Below are positions 44,665-53,140 of a stretch of DNA of 64,000 nt, one piece after another. Under the pieces are notes generated by a model. The model was given only the letters and a program-made list of their open reading frames with translations. It was not told where the DNA came from and did not search any database. The DNA is from Saccharospirillum sp. (GTDB lineage Bacteria > Pseudomonadota > Gammaproteobacteria > Pseudomonadales > Natronospirillaceae). The translations under genes were made by a program, and so were the position numbers. The stretch lies in assembly GCA_018402545.1 (NCBI GenBank), contig JAGYIL010000001.1:62001-126000 (forward strand), written 5' to 3'. The first letter of the stretch is position 1. Each line of letters opens with the position of its first letter.

Positions 44665-45963
44665 TCAACTACCCGTCAGCACTAGCACGATCGCCGGGAA
44701 GAAGATGACCAGTGCTACCACCACCAGGTCGGCCACCAGGAAGGTACTGACGCCCTTGAAAATATCGACCAGGCTGGCGTATTGGCTGGCTACGCCACGT
44801 ATCACAAAAATGTTCATGCCGACCGGCGGCGTGATCATCCCGATCTCCAGCAGTTTTACCAGCAGCACGCCAAACCAGATCAGGCTGATGTCGTATTGCT
44901 CGAAAATCGGCATCAGAATCGGTAGCGTGACCAGCATGGCGCCAAAGGGTTCCATAAAGAGCCCGAGGAACAGATAGATCAGCACCACCACCAGCATCAG
45001 TTGCAGATAGGTCGGGTCCCAGCCCGATACCGCCTGGGAGATAAAGCCCGCCAGACCACTCAGACTGAGGAAGACCGTAAACATGCTGGCGCCCACCCCG
45101 ATGATCAGTAACGACGCCGTGGTCGACAGGGTCTCCAGCAATGAGGTGCGAATCAGCCCCCAGCTCAGCTTGCCCAGCACCGCCGAAATAATGATGGCAC
45201 CGGCTGCACCGATGGCACCGGCTTCAGTCGCCGTGAAGAAGCCACTGAACAGGCCGCCGAACACCATAAAACCCAACAACAACACCGGCCAGATCTCACG
45301 AATGGCCTGGGCCGGGCTGTAATCGTAAGCGCCCTCGAGCTTGCGCGGCACAATGTCGGGCCGGCGCCAGCTGACCAGCAAAATAACGATGGTGTAACTG
45401 AGGGCGGTCAGCAGACCAATGGTGATGCCACCGAGGAAAACCTGAGTAATGGATACCTGGGCGAATACACCATAAACGATCATCAGAATGCTGGGCGGAA
45501 TCAGCGCGCCAATGGTACCGCCAGCGGCGATAGTGCCGCAGGCAAAGCTCGGCTTGTAACCGCTGTTGACCATCTCAGGAATCGCAATACGGCCCATGGC
45601 CGCTGCGCAGGCCAGGCTCGAACCGGATACCGCCGCAAAGCCGGAGCTGGCAAAAATACTGGAAATCGCCAGACCACCCGGCAGCCAGCGAAACACCACC
45701 TTGGCCGCATTAAACAGCCCGGCAGTGAGGCCCGCGTGGTAACTGACGAAACCCATCAGCAAAAACATGGGTACCGCGCTCAGGGTCCACTTGGCCACAA
45801 AATCATAGGGCGTGCCGGCGAGCATGCCGATGGCTACATCCCAGTTAATCATCCAGGTGACGCCGCCAAGCGAGACCGCCATTAACGCCAATGCCACCGG
45901 CACCCGCAAGGCCAGCAATACCAGCAGAGCAACCAGACCGTAAAAACCGATTTCAACCGACAT
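44665..45963 (-). CDS. TRAP transporter large permease (DctM type)
   Basis: A 432-residue protein with about twelve transmembrane helices and the DctM pattern: F-A-S-S-G-F-A-A-V-S-G-S-S-L-A-C-A-A-A-M-G, then G-A-L-I-P-P-S-I-L-M-I-V-Y-G and late I-T-P-P-V-G-M-N-I-F-V. It is the channel subunit that imports a carboxylate using a sodium or proton gradient. It follows the small permease by 9 bp on the same strand. Given the adjacent catabolic genes, the cargo is probably an aromatic acid. Confidence 0.93.
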   Translation of the reverse strand: MSVEIGFYGLVALLVLLALRVPVALALMAVSLGGVTWMINWDVAIGMLAGTPYDFVAKWTLSAVPMFLLMGFVSYHAGLTAGLFNAAKVVFRWLPGGLAISSIFASSGFAAVSGSSLACAAAMGRIAIPEMVNSGYKPSFACGTIAAGGTIGALIPPSILMIVYGVFAQVSITQVFLGGITIGLLTALSYTIVILLVSWRRPDIVPRKLEGAYDYSPAQAIREIWPVLLLGFMVFGGLFSGFFTATEAGAIGAAGAIIISAVLGKLSWGLIRTSLLETLSTTASLLIIGVGASMFTVFLSLSGLAGFISQAVSGWDPTYLQLMLVVVLIYLFLGLFMEPFGAMLVTLPILMPIFEQYDISLIWFGVLLVKLLEIGMITPPVGMNIFVIRGVASQYASLVDIFKGVSTFLVADLVVVALVIFFPAIVLVLTGS

Positions 45964-45972
45964 GGTGAATCC

Positions 45973-46500
45973 TTACTCCGGAGCGTTGGATGAGGTGGTG
46001 GCCGAGAGCGTCGTCACCAGTCGAATCAGGCAGACAAGGCACGCGAGGGCAAACGAGATGGGAATAACGAAATAGGTTGGCCAGACCGGCATCGGGAAAT
46101 CGAGCGACATAATATAGGCACCGCGTTCAAATTGTTCGACGGCCTTGGTCCAGGTCGCCACCATAAAAATAAAATAAATCAGTAGGGAAATAACCGCGAC
46201 CAGCACATCCGTCCAGGCTTTGAAGCGGTCACCCAGCATATCGCTGACCGCTTCAACCGCGATCATATTGCGCTGATGTTCCACCCAGGCCAGCGGCAGC
46301 AGGGCGAGTGTGATCATGTAATAGCGGGTCACAATTTCCAGCGTGGCAGGAATGGAGTACGAAAGGGTGCTGCGCAAAACCACATCCGCCGTAACATGGA
46401 TCAGCATGGCGGCAATGCCCAGTGTGCCCAGCAACGCCAGTGCCCGGGACAACTGATCGGCCAGGCGATTTAATCCGGTGATCGACATCGTGTAAGTCAC
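45973..46500 (-). CDS. TRAP transporter small permease (DctQ type)
   Basis: A 175-residue protein with four helices (about residues 20-40, 50-70, 95-115 and 135-160) and the E-H-Q-R-N-M-I-A-V-E segment seen in DctQ proteins. It forms the membrane complex with the large permease. The start is a GTG at 46500 or an ATG at 46488; neither has a strong ribosome-binding site. A terminator-like hairpin lies between it and the upstream binding-protein gene. Confidence 0.88.
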   Translation of the reverse strand: MTYTMSITGLNRLADQLSRALALLGTLGIAAMLIHVTADVVLRSTLSYSIPATLEIVTRYYMITLALLPLAWVEHQRNMIAVEAVSDMLGDRFKAWTDVLVAVISLLIYFIFMVATWTKAVEQFERGAYIMSLDFPMPVWPTYFVIPISFALACLVCLIRLVTTLSATTSSNAPE

Positions 46501-46532
46501 TCACGTTCTTATGAAAAGTGATGGAAAGTGAT

Positions 46533-46563
46533 AAAAAAGGCGGCGACCTGAGGGTGCGCCGCC
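46533..46563 (-). terminator. Intra-operon terminator/attenuator after the TRAP binding-protein gene
   Basis: On the minus strand GGCGGCG and CGCCGCC pair around an 11-base loop and are followed by six T residues, a classical intrinsic terminator. It is 33 bp after the dctP-type stop and before the permease genes, so most transcripts should stop there. That would make more binding protein than permease. Confidence 0.8.
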
Positions 46564-46596
46564 AATTGCTTAAGACAAGGTTAGATCAGGGGATCC

Positions 46597-47730
46597 TTAC
46601 TGAACACCATAGGTAGAAAAGTCGACCTTGGCCCAGACCTCTTCATTAACCCGCTCTGCAATGGCTTCCGGGTCGTTGTCGAGTTCGGTGGCAATGGCCG
46701 TCCATTTATCAACCAGAGTGGTGAATTGCTCCAGCTTGGCTTCCACGTTGTTCAGGTCATAACGGGATTCGGCATCGGCGATCACCTGAGCCATGTCGTC
46801 TACAACAAAGGTAGCCGTTGCATCCAGCAATTCCTGGCTGGGTTCAACAAACTCGATGCCTTCACTGCGCGCCAGTGCTTCGGCTTCGGCAGGCATTTCA
46901 TGGGCCCAGCGCTGAGTTGCCAGAGCGCTCGACAGGCTGGACGACTCGGCCAGCATCTTGCGGTCGGCTTCGCTCAGGCGAGCCCAGCTGTTGCGACCGA
47001 AGGCATGGGAAATGGTGGAGTGGTAAGTGCCCAGGCGAATAGTGGTGATGTGGGTGATCACATCGTCGAGCCGGAACGAGATCAAATCGGCCGACGACGC
47101 GATGGTGCCATCGAGAATGCCCTGGGAAATGGCTTCGAAGGTTTCACCAACCGAGGTGTTGGAAGGCGATGCACCCATGGCGCTGGCCCAGCGAGCATAC
47201 TGGGGGTTACCGGCACGCAAACGCAGACCCTGCATGTCGTCGAGGTCGCGGACCGGTTCGGTGGTCAGCAGCTGGTAAAGGTCGGAAGCGTGGCTGCTGG
47301 TGTACACAATGCCCAGGCTCTTCAGATTTTCCTGGCAGTCTGCACAGTTGACGATGTAGTCGGTCATCGCGGCGCCCATCGCCTGGGAGTTGGTGCCCTG
47401 GAAGGACAGGTCGCCGACCAGATTGATTTCTGGCAGATCCGATGGGAAATAAGCAGGCAGGAACATGCCGGCGTCGGCCAGGCCGCTGGTGACAGCATTG
47501 CGCATATTGCCCAGGTTGGCCACTTCGGTGCCCAGAATGTTGCCGGTCATCCGGTTGCCAGTCTTCTCGGCCACTTGCTCCTGGAAGCTGGTGAACAAGG
47601 GGGTGTGGCCCGGGTGAGCCGGTGGCGTGCCCGGAGCCAGGCGCAGGTTTTCGGCGTGAGCGGCCTGAGTGGCAAAGGCCAATGCAGCGGCGCTCAGGGT
47701 CAGGGTGGCAAGAAATCCGGTAGTACGCAT
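46597..47730 (-). CDS. TRAP transporter periplasmic substrate-binding protein (DctP type)
   Basis: A 377-residue protein with a signal peptide cleaved after A-H-A at residue 26. The mature part begins E-N-L-R-L-A-P-G-T and shows the DctP-like L-R-L-R-A-G-N-P-Q-Y-A-R-W motif, whose Arg usually binds the ligand carboxylate. AGAGGTT precedes the ATG at 47730; the frame is open to 47850 without signal-peptide character. It is the first gene of the TRAP operon and divergent from the beta-oxidation genes, so it probably captures their substrate. Confidence 0.9.
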   Translation of the reverse strand: MRTTGFLATLTLSAAALAFATQAAHAENLRLAPGTPPAHPGHTPLFTSFQEQVAEKTGNRMTGNILGTEVANLGNMRNAVTSGLADAGMFLPAYFPSDLPEINLVGDLSFQGTNSQAMGAAMTDYIVNCADCQENLKSLGIVYTSSHASDLYQLLTTEPVRDLDDMQGLRLRAGNPQYARWASAMGASPSNTSVGETFEAISQGILDGTIASSADLISFRLDDVITHITTIRLGTYHSTISHAFGRNSWARLSEADRKMLAESSSLSSALATQRWAHEMPAEAEALARSEGIEFVEPSQELLDATATFVVDDMAQVIADAESRYDLNNVEAKLEQFTTLVDKWTAIATELDNDPEAIAERVNEEVWAKVDFSTYGVQ

Positions 47731-48103
47731 CTTGGTAACCTCTTTTGTGTCTTGTTGTATTTGTGGGTCGTGCCGGTGTTCCATCGGCGCCGTCTGGCAC
47801 CGAGTAAAGTCTGTGTTGTTTATGTCATACATTGTTGTGCTTATCAACATAAATAGCGTAAATCTTGGATGGCCTTAACCCGTCTGAGGAGGAGTATGGA
47901 CCCGAAGTAATCTGAGTTAGAGCCCTCTATAGAGCGATTTGTTCCAAGGCAGTTGTTGTTTATCGCAAAATATGATTAAAAATAAATTGTTTACAAGTAC
48001 AACAATTAATCGGTAGTCTTTGCCTCAAAGAATTCATTGGTGGCCACCGGGTACAAACCTTAACTAACCGGCGGCCTCCAACCCGATCAGGATGGGAATC
48101 GCA
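47731..48103. promoter_or_regulatory. Divergent promoter region between TRAP operon and beta-oxidation genes
   Basis: This 373-bp AT-richer stretch contains no gene. Two dyads stand out: TGTTG-N7-CAACA at 47833-47849 and the palindrome TTGTTTACAA at 47987-47996, which is extended to TTGTT-N9-AACAA. Either could be the binding site of the nearby MarR protein or another regulator controlling both transcripts. No sequence-specific regulator assignment is possible. Confidence 0.45.
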
Positions 48104-48862
48104 ATGACCGACACCGCACTGGTAACGATGGACATCAACGAGGGCATTGCCCACGTTCGTCTCAATCGCCCTGCCAAACACAATGCCATTAACGACGCTC
48201 TGCTACTTGAGCTGGAAGCACTGTTCAACCCGCTGGACGATGCCATTCGCGTGGTGGTGCTGACTGGCTCGGGCGATAACTTCTGCGCCGGGCTCGACCT
48301 GGCGGAGCACCAGGCCCGGGAACCCTTTGAAGTGGTACGTCACTCTCAGATGTGGCACCGGGTGTTCGGCAAGATGACTAACGCCGGTATCCCCATTGTG
48401 GCTGTGTTGAAGGGCGCAGTGATTGGCGGCGGCCTTGAGCTGGCCGCCACCGCCCATGTGCGCATCGCCGAAGACTCCACCTTTTTCCGCTTGCCTGAAG
48501 GCCGCCACGGCATTTTTGTTGGTGGCGGCGCTTCGGTGCGGGTCGCCGGTGTAATAGGTGCAGGCCGAATGACGGAGATGATGCTCACCGGCCGCACCCT
48601 GAGCGCCGATGAAGGCGAACGGGTGGGCCTGGCGCATTATCGTGTGGCTGAAGGCGAAGGCGAGGCCAAAGCCCGCGAGCTGGCGGCCAGCATCGCGCAG
48701 AATTCTCAGTTGTCGAACTGGGCTATGGTCAGTGCCATGAGCCGCATCGACAGCATGTCGATGGACGACGGCTTGTTTACCGAATCGCTGGTCGCCGGCA
48801 TGACCCAGACCAGCCCCGAGGTTCAGGCCCGCATAGGCCAATTTCTGAACAGGAAGAAATGA
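48104..48862 (+). CDS. Enoyl-CoA hydratase/crotonase-family protein
   Basis: A 252-residue crotonase-fold enzyme. The oxyanion-hole segments are F-C-A-G-L-D-L-A-E and G-A-V-I-G-G-G-L-E-L-A-A, and the catalytic-glutamate region is L-P-E-G-R-H-G. The ATG at 48104 follows AGGATGGGA. It overlaps the thiolase start by 4 bp. With thiolase, SDR, dehydrogenase and CoA ligase it forms a beta-oxidation set; here it would hydrate a cinnamoyl-type CoA. It lacks the N-terminal pattern I expect for the feruloyl-CoA hydratase-lyase that gives vanillin directly. Confidence 0.85.
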   Translation: MTDTALVTMDINEGIAHVRLNRPAKHNAINDALLLELEALFNPLDDAIRVVVLTGSGDNFCAGLDLAEHQAREPFEVVRHSQMWHRVFGKMTNAGIPIVAVLKGAVIGGGLELAATAHVRIAEDSTFFRLPEGRHGIFVGGGASVRVAGVIGAGRMTEMMLTGRTLSADEGERVGLAHYRVAEGEGEAKARELAASIAQNSQLSNWAMVSAMSRIDSMSMDDGLFTESLVAGMTQTSPEVQARIGQFLNRKK

Positions 48863-50124
48863 TCATGAGCAATACTTATCAGGCGTCCGAGCGCGATGCG
48901 CTCATATCCGAATACGATGATATCTATCTGGTCGACGGCCGGCGCACGCCCTTCGCCGACTACTGCGGCGTAATGCGTGAAGTCTCACCGATCGATCTGG
49001 GCATCTACGCCGCCCGCGCCACCTTCGAGCACAGCGGTATTCCGGCCAGCGATGTTGATGCGGTGATTGCCGGCAGCGTTGCCCAGGCCAGTTTCGATGC
49101 CTTTATGCTACCGCGCCACATCGGCTTGTATTCCGGCGTAAAACAAACCGCACCGTCACTGCTGGTGCACCGGCTCTGTGCCACTGGTTTTGAAGCCATT
49201 CTGACCGCCGCCGACCAGATCAAACTCGGCAAAGCCAAACTGGTGCTGTGCGCCGGCGCCGAATCGATGTCACGCAACCCGGTAGCCTCCTACACCCAGC
49301 GGGCCGGCTTCAAACTCGGCCAGGTTGAGTTCGGTGATTTCCTCTGGGAAGCGATGATCGACACCGCCCCGGATATGGCCATGGGCCACACCGCTGAAGA
49401 ACTGGCGAAACGCTACAACATCAGCCGCGCCGACGTTGACGACTACGCCGCACGCAGTTTCGCCACGGCGATTGATGCCTGGGATCGGGGCTTTTACAAC
49501 GACGAAGTGGTATCCGTCAGCAGCACAGAATTCCCACTCGAAGGCTATAAAACCCGCGGTCTCAAACTCTCCGACCGGGCTGCCAGTTTCGACCGCGACG
49601 GCCATGTTCGCCCCAGCCCGCTGGAAATTCTCAGCAAGCTGCGCCCAGCCTTTGGCGGTGTGCAAACCGGCGGTAATTCCTCGGCCATTGTCGACGGTGC
49701 AGCCGCTGTTCTGGTCGCCTCTGGTGATTATGTTCGGGCGCATGGCCTGAAACCCCTGGCCAGAATTGTCGGCGGTTCGGTGGTCGGCGTACCGCCGGAA
49801 ATCATGGGTATTGGCCCGGCCCCGGCGATCAGCAGTGTGCTTGCCAGTCAGAAAATGAAGCTGGCTGACATCGGCCGCATTGAAATCAACGAAGCCTTCG
49901 GCGCCCAGTACCTGGCAGTTGAACGTGAACTCGGCCTCGACCGCGACAAGGTGAATGTGAACGGCGGCGCCATCGCCATCGGTCATCCGCTGGGTGTAAC
50001 CGGTGTGCGCCTCACCCACACCGTGGCCCGCCAGTTGAAAGAAAGCGGCGAGCAATTCGGCATTTCCTCGGCCTGTGCCGGGGGCGGGCAGGGCATCAGT
50101 GTGCTGCTGGAAAATGCGGGTTAA
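48859..50124 (+). CDS. Thiolase (acetyl-CoA C-acyltransferase)
   Basis: A 421-residue thiolase. The acylated cysteine lies in H-R-L-C-A-T-G-F (about residue 98). The second half has [15 protein letters not shown] with the active-site His, and the final Cys is in S-A-C-A-G-G-G-Q-G. It cleaves a 3-ketoacyl-CoA to acetyl-CoA and a shortened acyl-CoA. The unusually long N-terminal lead of about 25 residues before the first strand is as translated from the ATG at 48859. It is followed by the SDR after 9 bp. Confidence 0.91.
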   Translation: MIMSNTYQASERDALISEYDDIYLVDGRRTPFADYCGVMREVSPIDLGIYAARATFEHSGIPASDVDAVIAGSVAQASFDAFMLPRHIGLYSGVKQTAPSLLVHRLCATGFEAILTAADQIKLGKAKLVLCAGAESMSRNPVASYTQRAGFKLGQVEFGDFLWEAMIDTAPDMAMGHTAEELAKRYNISRADVDDYAARSFATAIDAWDRGFYNDEVVSVSSTEFPLEGYKTRGLKLSDRAASFDRDGHVRPSPLEILSKLRPAFGGVQTGGNSSAIVDGAAAVLVASGDYVRAHGLKPLARIVGGSVVGVPPEIMGIGPAPAISSVLASQKMKLADIGRIEINEAFGAQYLAVERELGLDRDKVNVNGGAIAIGHPLGVTGVRLTHTVARQLKESGEQFGISSACAGGGQGISVLLENAG

Positions 50125-50133
50125 GGGGGCATC

Positions 50134-50901
50134 ATGAAACTGTCTGAACTCAATGCCCTGGTCACCGGGGCCAGTTCCGGCCTCGGCGAAGCCGTGGCGC
50201 GCCATCTGGTAGCCGCCGGTGCCCGGGTTACACTGGCCGATGTAAACGACGAAGCCGGACGCCGGCTTGCCGAAGAGCTCGGCGACAATGCCGTATTTGC
50301 CCACACTGACATCACCGACGAAGCCAACGTCGGCGCTACGTTGGCGGCTTTGCAGGAACGCTGGGGTCCCCTCAACGCTCTGATCAATTGCGCCGGCATT
50401 CCCGGTGCCGAACGGGTGCTCGGCCGCAAGGGCGTACACCGCCTGGAAACCTTTTCGCGCGCCATTCAGGTCAACCTGATCGGCACGTTTAATGTGATTC
50501 GCCTGGCGGCCGAGGTAATGCAGCACACGCCGCCGAACGACGGGCTGGAGCAGGGCGTTATCATCAACACCGCCTCGGTTGCCGCCTACGATGGCCAGAT
50601 CGGCCAGGCGGCTTATTCGGCCTCCAAAGGCGGCATCGTCAGCATGACACTGCCACTGGCGCGGGAACTCTCGGCGTTCGGCATTCGGGTGATGACCATT
50701 GCGCCCGGCCTGTTTAAAACGCCGATGATGTCGGTCTTGCCCGAAGAGGTGCAGCAATCACTCGGCGATTCGGTGCCGTTCCCGGCTCGCCTGGGCGAAC
50801 CAGAAGAATTCGCCGCGCTTGCCGCCCACATTCTGGAAAACCCCATGCTCAACGGCGAAGTCATCCGCCTCGATGGCGCGCTGCGCATGGCGGCGAGGTA
50901 A
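50134..50901 (+). CDS. SDR-family 3-hydroxyacyl-CoA dehydrogenase (HSD17B10-like)
   Basis: A 255-residue short-chain dehydrogenase resembling type-2 3-hydroxyacyl-CoA dehydrogenases. It has [12 protein letters not shown] at residues 10-21, I-N-C-A-G-I-P-G, and the catalytic Ser and Tyr-x-x-x-Lys in [10 protein letters not shown] and [18 protein letters not shown] is typical of the type-2 group. It would oxidise the hydratase product to the 3-keto-CoA for the thiolase. The next gene starts 4 bp after its stop. Confidence 0.88.
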   Translation: MKLSELNALVTGASSGLGEAVARHLVAAGARVTLADVNDEAGRRLAEELGDNAVFAHTDITDEANVGATLAALQERWGPLNALINCAGIPGAERVLGRKGVHRLETFSRAIQVNLIGTFNVIRLAAEVMQHTPPNDGLEQGVIINTASVAAYDGQIGQAAYSASKGGIVSMTLPLARELSAFGIRVMTIAPGLFKTPMMSVLPEEVQQSLGDSVPFPARLGEPEEFAALAAHILENPMLNGEVIRLDGALRMAAR

Positions 50902-50905
50902 TGTC

Positions 50906-52669
50906 ATGACGGCCTATCGAGTTCCGGTTGAAGACATCCGTTTCGGTCTGCAGCATCTGATTGGCCGCAACCGGCTAAACCAGTTAGCCGCCTGTGAGGC
51001 ACTCGATGACGAACTGATGAGTGCCGTCATCGACGAAGCCGCCCGCTTTGCCGAACAAGTACTGGCACCGTTAAATGCGACCGGCGATCAGCAAGGTTGT
51101 CGCCTCGACCAGGGCCGGGTAACAACGCCGGATGGCTGGGCAGAGGCTTACGCACAATTCCGCGAAGCCGGCTGGACCGGCCTGTGCCTGCCGGAAGCAC
51201 TCGGCGGCCAGGCATTACCCAAGGTGCTGGCCATGGCTGTCACCGAAGGCTGGCAGGGCGCGAACCTGGCATTCAGCCTGATTCAGCCGCTGACCGAAGG
51301 CGCCGTCGAAGCCATACTGGCCAGTGGCGATACCAACCTGATCGAACAGTACGGCGAACACCTGGTCAGCGGCGACTGGACCGCCACCATGGCGCTCACC
51401 GAACCCGCTGCAGGCTCAGACCTTGGCCTGATGAAAACCCGGGCAGTACCGGATGAGCAGGGCGGCTACCGTCTGCACGGCGACAAGCTCTACATCACCT
51501 ATGGCGAGCACGATTTCACCGAACGCAAACTCCACCTGGTGCTGGCGCGCCTTCAGGATGCACCGGCAGGCAGCAAAGGCATTTCGTTGTTTGCAGTGCC
51601 GAGCCACATCGAAGACCAGAACGGTCAGCTGCAGCCAAACGACGTGGTCTGCACCGGCATCGAACACAAGCTCGGCCTGCACGGCAGCCCGACCTGTTCA
51701 CTGCAATTGGGTGGCAAGCAGGGGGCCTGGGGCCAGCTGGTTGGTGAACCCAATCGCGGTCTTGCAGTCATGTTCGTGATGATGAACGAGGCCCGTTTAA
51801 GCGTCGGCCTGCAAGGTGTCGCCGTCGGCGAACGAGCCTACCAGGCCGCCCTGGCCTGGGCGCAGGAGCGAAAACAAGGCCGTCATGTCGAAACCGGCAA
51901 AGGTCCGGTGGCCCTGGTAGAACACCCGGATATTCAACGCCTGCTGCTCGGCATGCGCAGCCGGCTGTTTGCCGCCCGCATGCTCGGTCTGCACCTGGGC
52001 CACCAGGTCGATTGCGTCCGCGAGAAAACGCACCCCGAATCTCAACAAGCGCAACAGGAACTCGATCTACTAACGCCCATTTTCAAAGCACACATCACCG
52101 AAATGGCCAACCGTTTGACCGGCGATGCCATTCAAATTTTCGGCGGCATGGGTTTTATCGAAGAAACCGGCGTTGCCCAGTTCTATCGCGACCTGCGCAT
52201 CAGCACCATTTATGAAGGCACTACCGGCATTCAGGCGCAGGATTTTCTGTTCAGAAAAATCCAACGCGACAATGGCGAAGTCTTTTACGACTGGCTGAAC
52301 CGAATAAAAACCAATCTTCAGCCACTCAGCGAACACCCGGAGTGTTCATCAGACTGGGCACTGCTAACCCGAAAAATCGATGCCCTGCGCAACACAGTTC
52401 GCGATCTGCTGGAACACCAAAGCAACAACGCAACCCTGATGCACGCAGCCTCAGTAGCACTACTGGAAGCCACCGGCATTCTGGCCCTTGGCTGGCAACT
52501 GGGTCTGTCAGTCCTGGCTGCCGAAAACGACGGCGTAACACCCAAAGAACGAAACAACATTCAGGCATTACTGGCGTTCTACTGCGCGCACCATTTACCA
52601 GAAATTCGAGTACACCTGGATCGGGTTCAAAATGCGGATCGTGGGCTTCTTAAGTACCAGTTCGGATGA
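50906..52669 (+). CDS. Acyl-CoA dehydrogenase with C-terminal extension domain
   Basis: A 587-residue dehydrogenase of the long form related to DmdC and FadE-like enzymes. The N-terminal and middle domains have M-A-L-T-E-P-A-A-G-S-D-L-G, and the catalytic Glu437 is in I-Y-E-G-T-T-G-I-Q. An extra helical domain of about 130 residues follows. It oxidises an acyl-CoA to the 2-enoyl-CoA; beside a cinnamate-type ligase it could act on phenylpropanoyl-CoA. The start at 50906 is preferred because the longer frame overlaps the SDR gene in a different frame. Confidence 0.9.
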   Translation: MTAYRVPVEDIRFGLQHLIGRNRLNQLAACEALDDELMSAVIDEAARFAEQVLAPLNATGDQQGCRLDQGRVTTPDGWAEAYAQFREAGWTGLCLPEALGGQALPKVLAMAVTEGWQGANLAFSLIQPLTEGAVEAILASGDTNLIEQYGEHLVSGDWTATMALTEPAAGSDLGLMKTRAVPDEQGGYRLHGDKLYITYGEHDFTERKLHLVLARLQDAPAGSKGISLFAVPSHIEDQNGQLQPNDVVCTGIEHKLGLHGSPTCSLQLGGKQGAWGQLVGEPNRGLAVMFVMMNEARLSVGLQGVAVGERAYQAALAWAQERKQGRHVETGKGPVALVEHPDIQRLLLGMRSRLFAARMLGLHLGHQVDCVREKTHPESQQAQQELDLLTPIFKAHITEMANRLTGDAIQIFGGMGFIEETGVAQFYRDLRISTIYEGTTGIQAQDFLFRKIQRDNGEVFYDWLNRIKTNLQPLSEHPECSSDWALLTRKIDALRNTVRDLLEHQSNNATLMHAASVALLEATGILALGWQLGLSVLAAENDGVTPKERNNIQALLAFYCAHHLPEIRVHLDRVQNADRGLLKYQFG

Positions 52670-52739
52670 GCTTTTTGTCATGAGTTCGTTACGGCGCACG
52701 GGTATGCCTTTGCAGGGTTGGCCTTATTGCTATGAGTTC

Positions 52740-52852
52740 GTGCCAACTGCCGGGTTGGTCTATCCGGGGTCGGCGTGAACCCGTCCATGGGGCCTAGGCT
52801 TCGGCATCCATGCCTAAGACTACCCCGGATAGACCAACCCGGCAGCTGTCAC
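52740..52852. repeat. Three-stem intergenic palindrome, copy 12 (113 bp, inverted)
   Basis: The outer arms begin GTGCCAACTGCCGGGTTGGTC and end with the complement CAGCTGTCAC. The inner arm CTTCGGCA-TCCA-TGCCTAAG has one mismatch. It lies 70 bp after the acyl-CoA dehydrogenase stop. Confidence 0.87.
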
Positions 52853-52936
52853 TTGGATTGGTGGCAACATTTCATCTGAAAGATCGAATAGTTTTTCACG
52901 AGGTTTTAGAAAAATTTTAGGTTGGCAATTGATGCA

Positions 52937-53042
52937 GGGTTGCAGGGGCGTTTCACGCAGTAGCGGGCAGGAAGCCCGCGTGCCGGTTGGTGGCACAGGG
53001 ATGTGCCTGCAAGCGGTACGGAGTGAAGCGGGCCTGCAACCC
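52937..53042. repeat. Three-stem intergenic palindrome, copy 13 (divergent subtype)
   Basis: The outer arms are GGGTTGCAGGGGCGTTTCAC and GTGAAGCGGGCCTGCAACCC. Inside are GCGGGC-AGGAA-GCCCGC and GGCACA-GGGA-TGTGCC. The sequence is unlike the main type, but the three-stem layout with NGGA loops is the same. It lies about 100 bp before the CoA-ligase gene, directly after copy 12. Confidence 0.75.
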
Positions 53043-53140
53043 GAACGACGGCCACCGAATAATATTCAACGTTAACCACAGTAACCACGAAGGCTCAAAA
53101 TAAAAAAGAGCCGGGTGACTTAAAATAAGAAGGTGAGGAC

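Noticed and set aside
49270-50757. Long minus-strand open frame (495 codons) opposite the thiolase and SDR genes
   Set aside because: It is a GC-bias shadow of two well-supported plus-strand enzymes, with no family motifs and a His/Gly/Arg-rich, low-information translation. Similar shadows at 32620-33843, 39253-40347, 46726-47856 and 53978-55054 were dismissed for the same reason.
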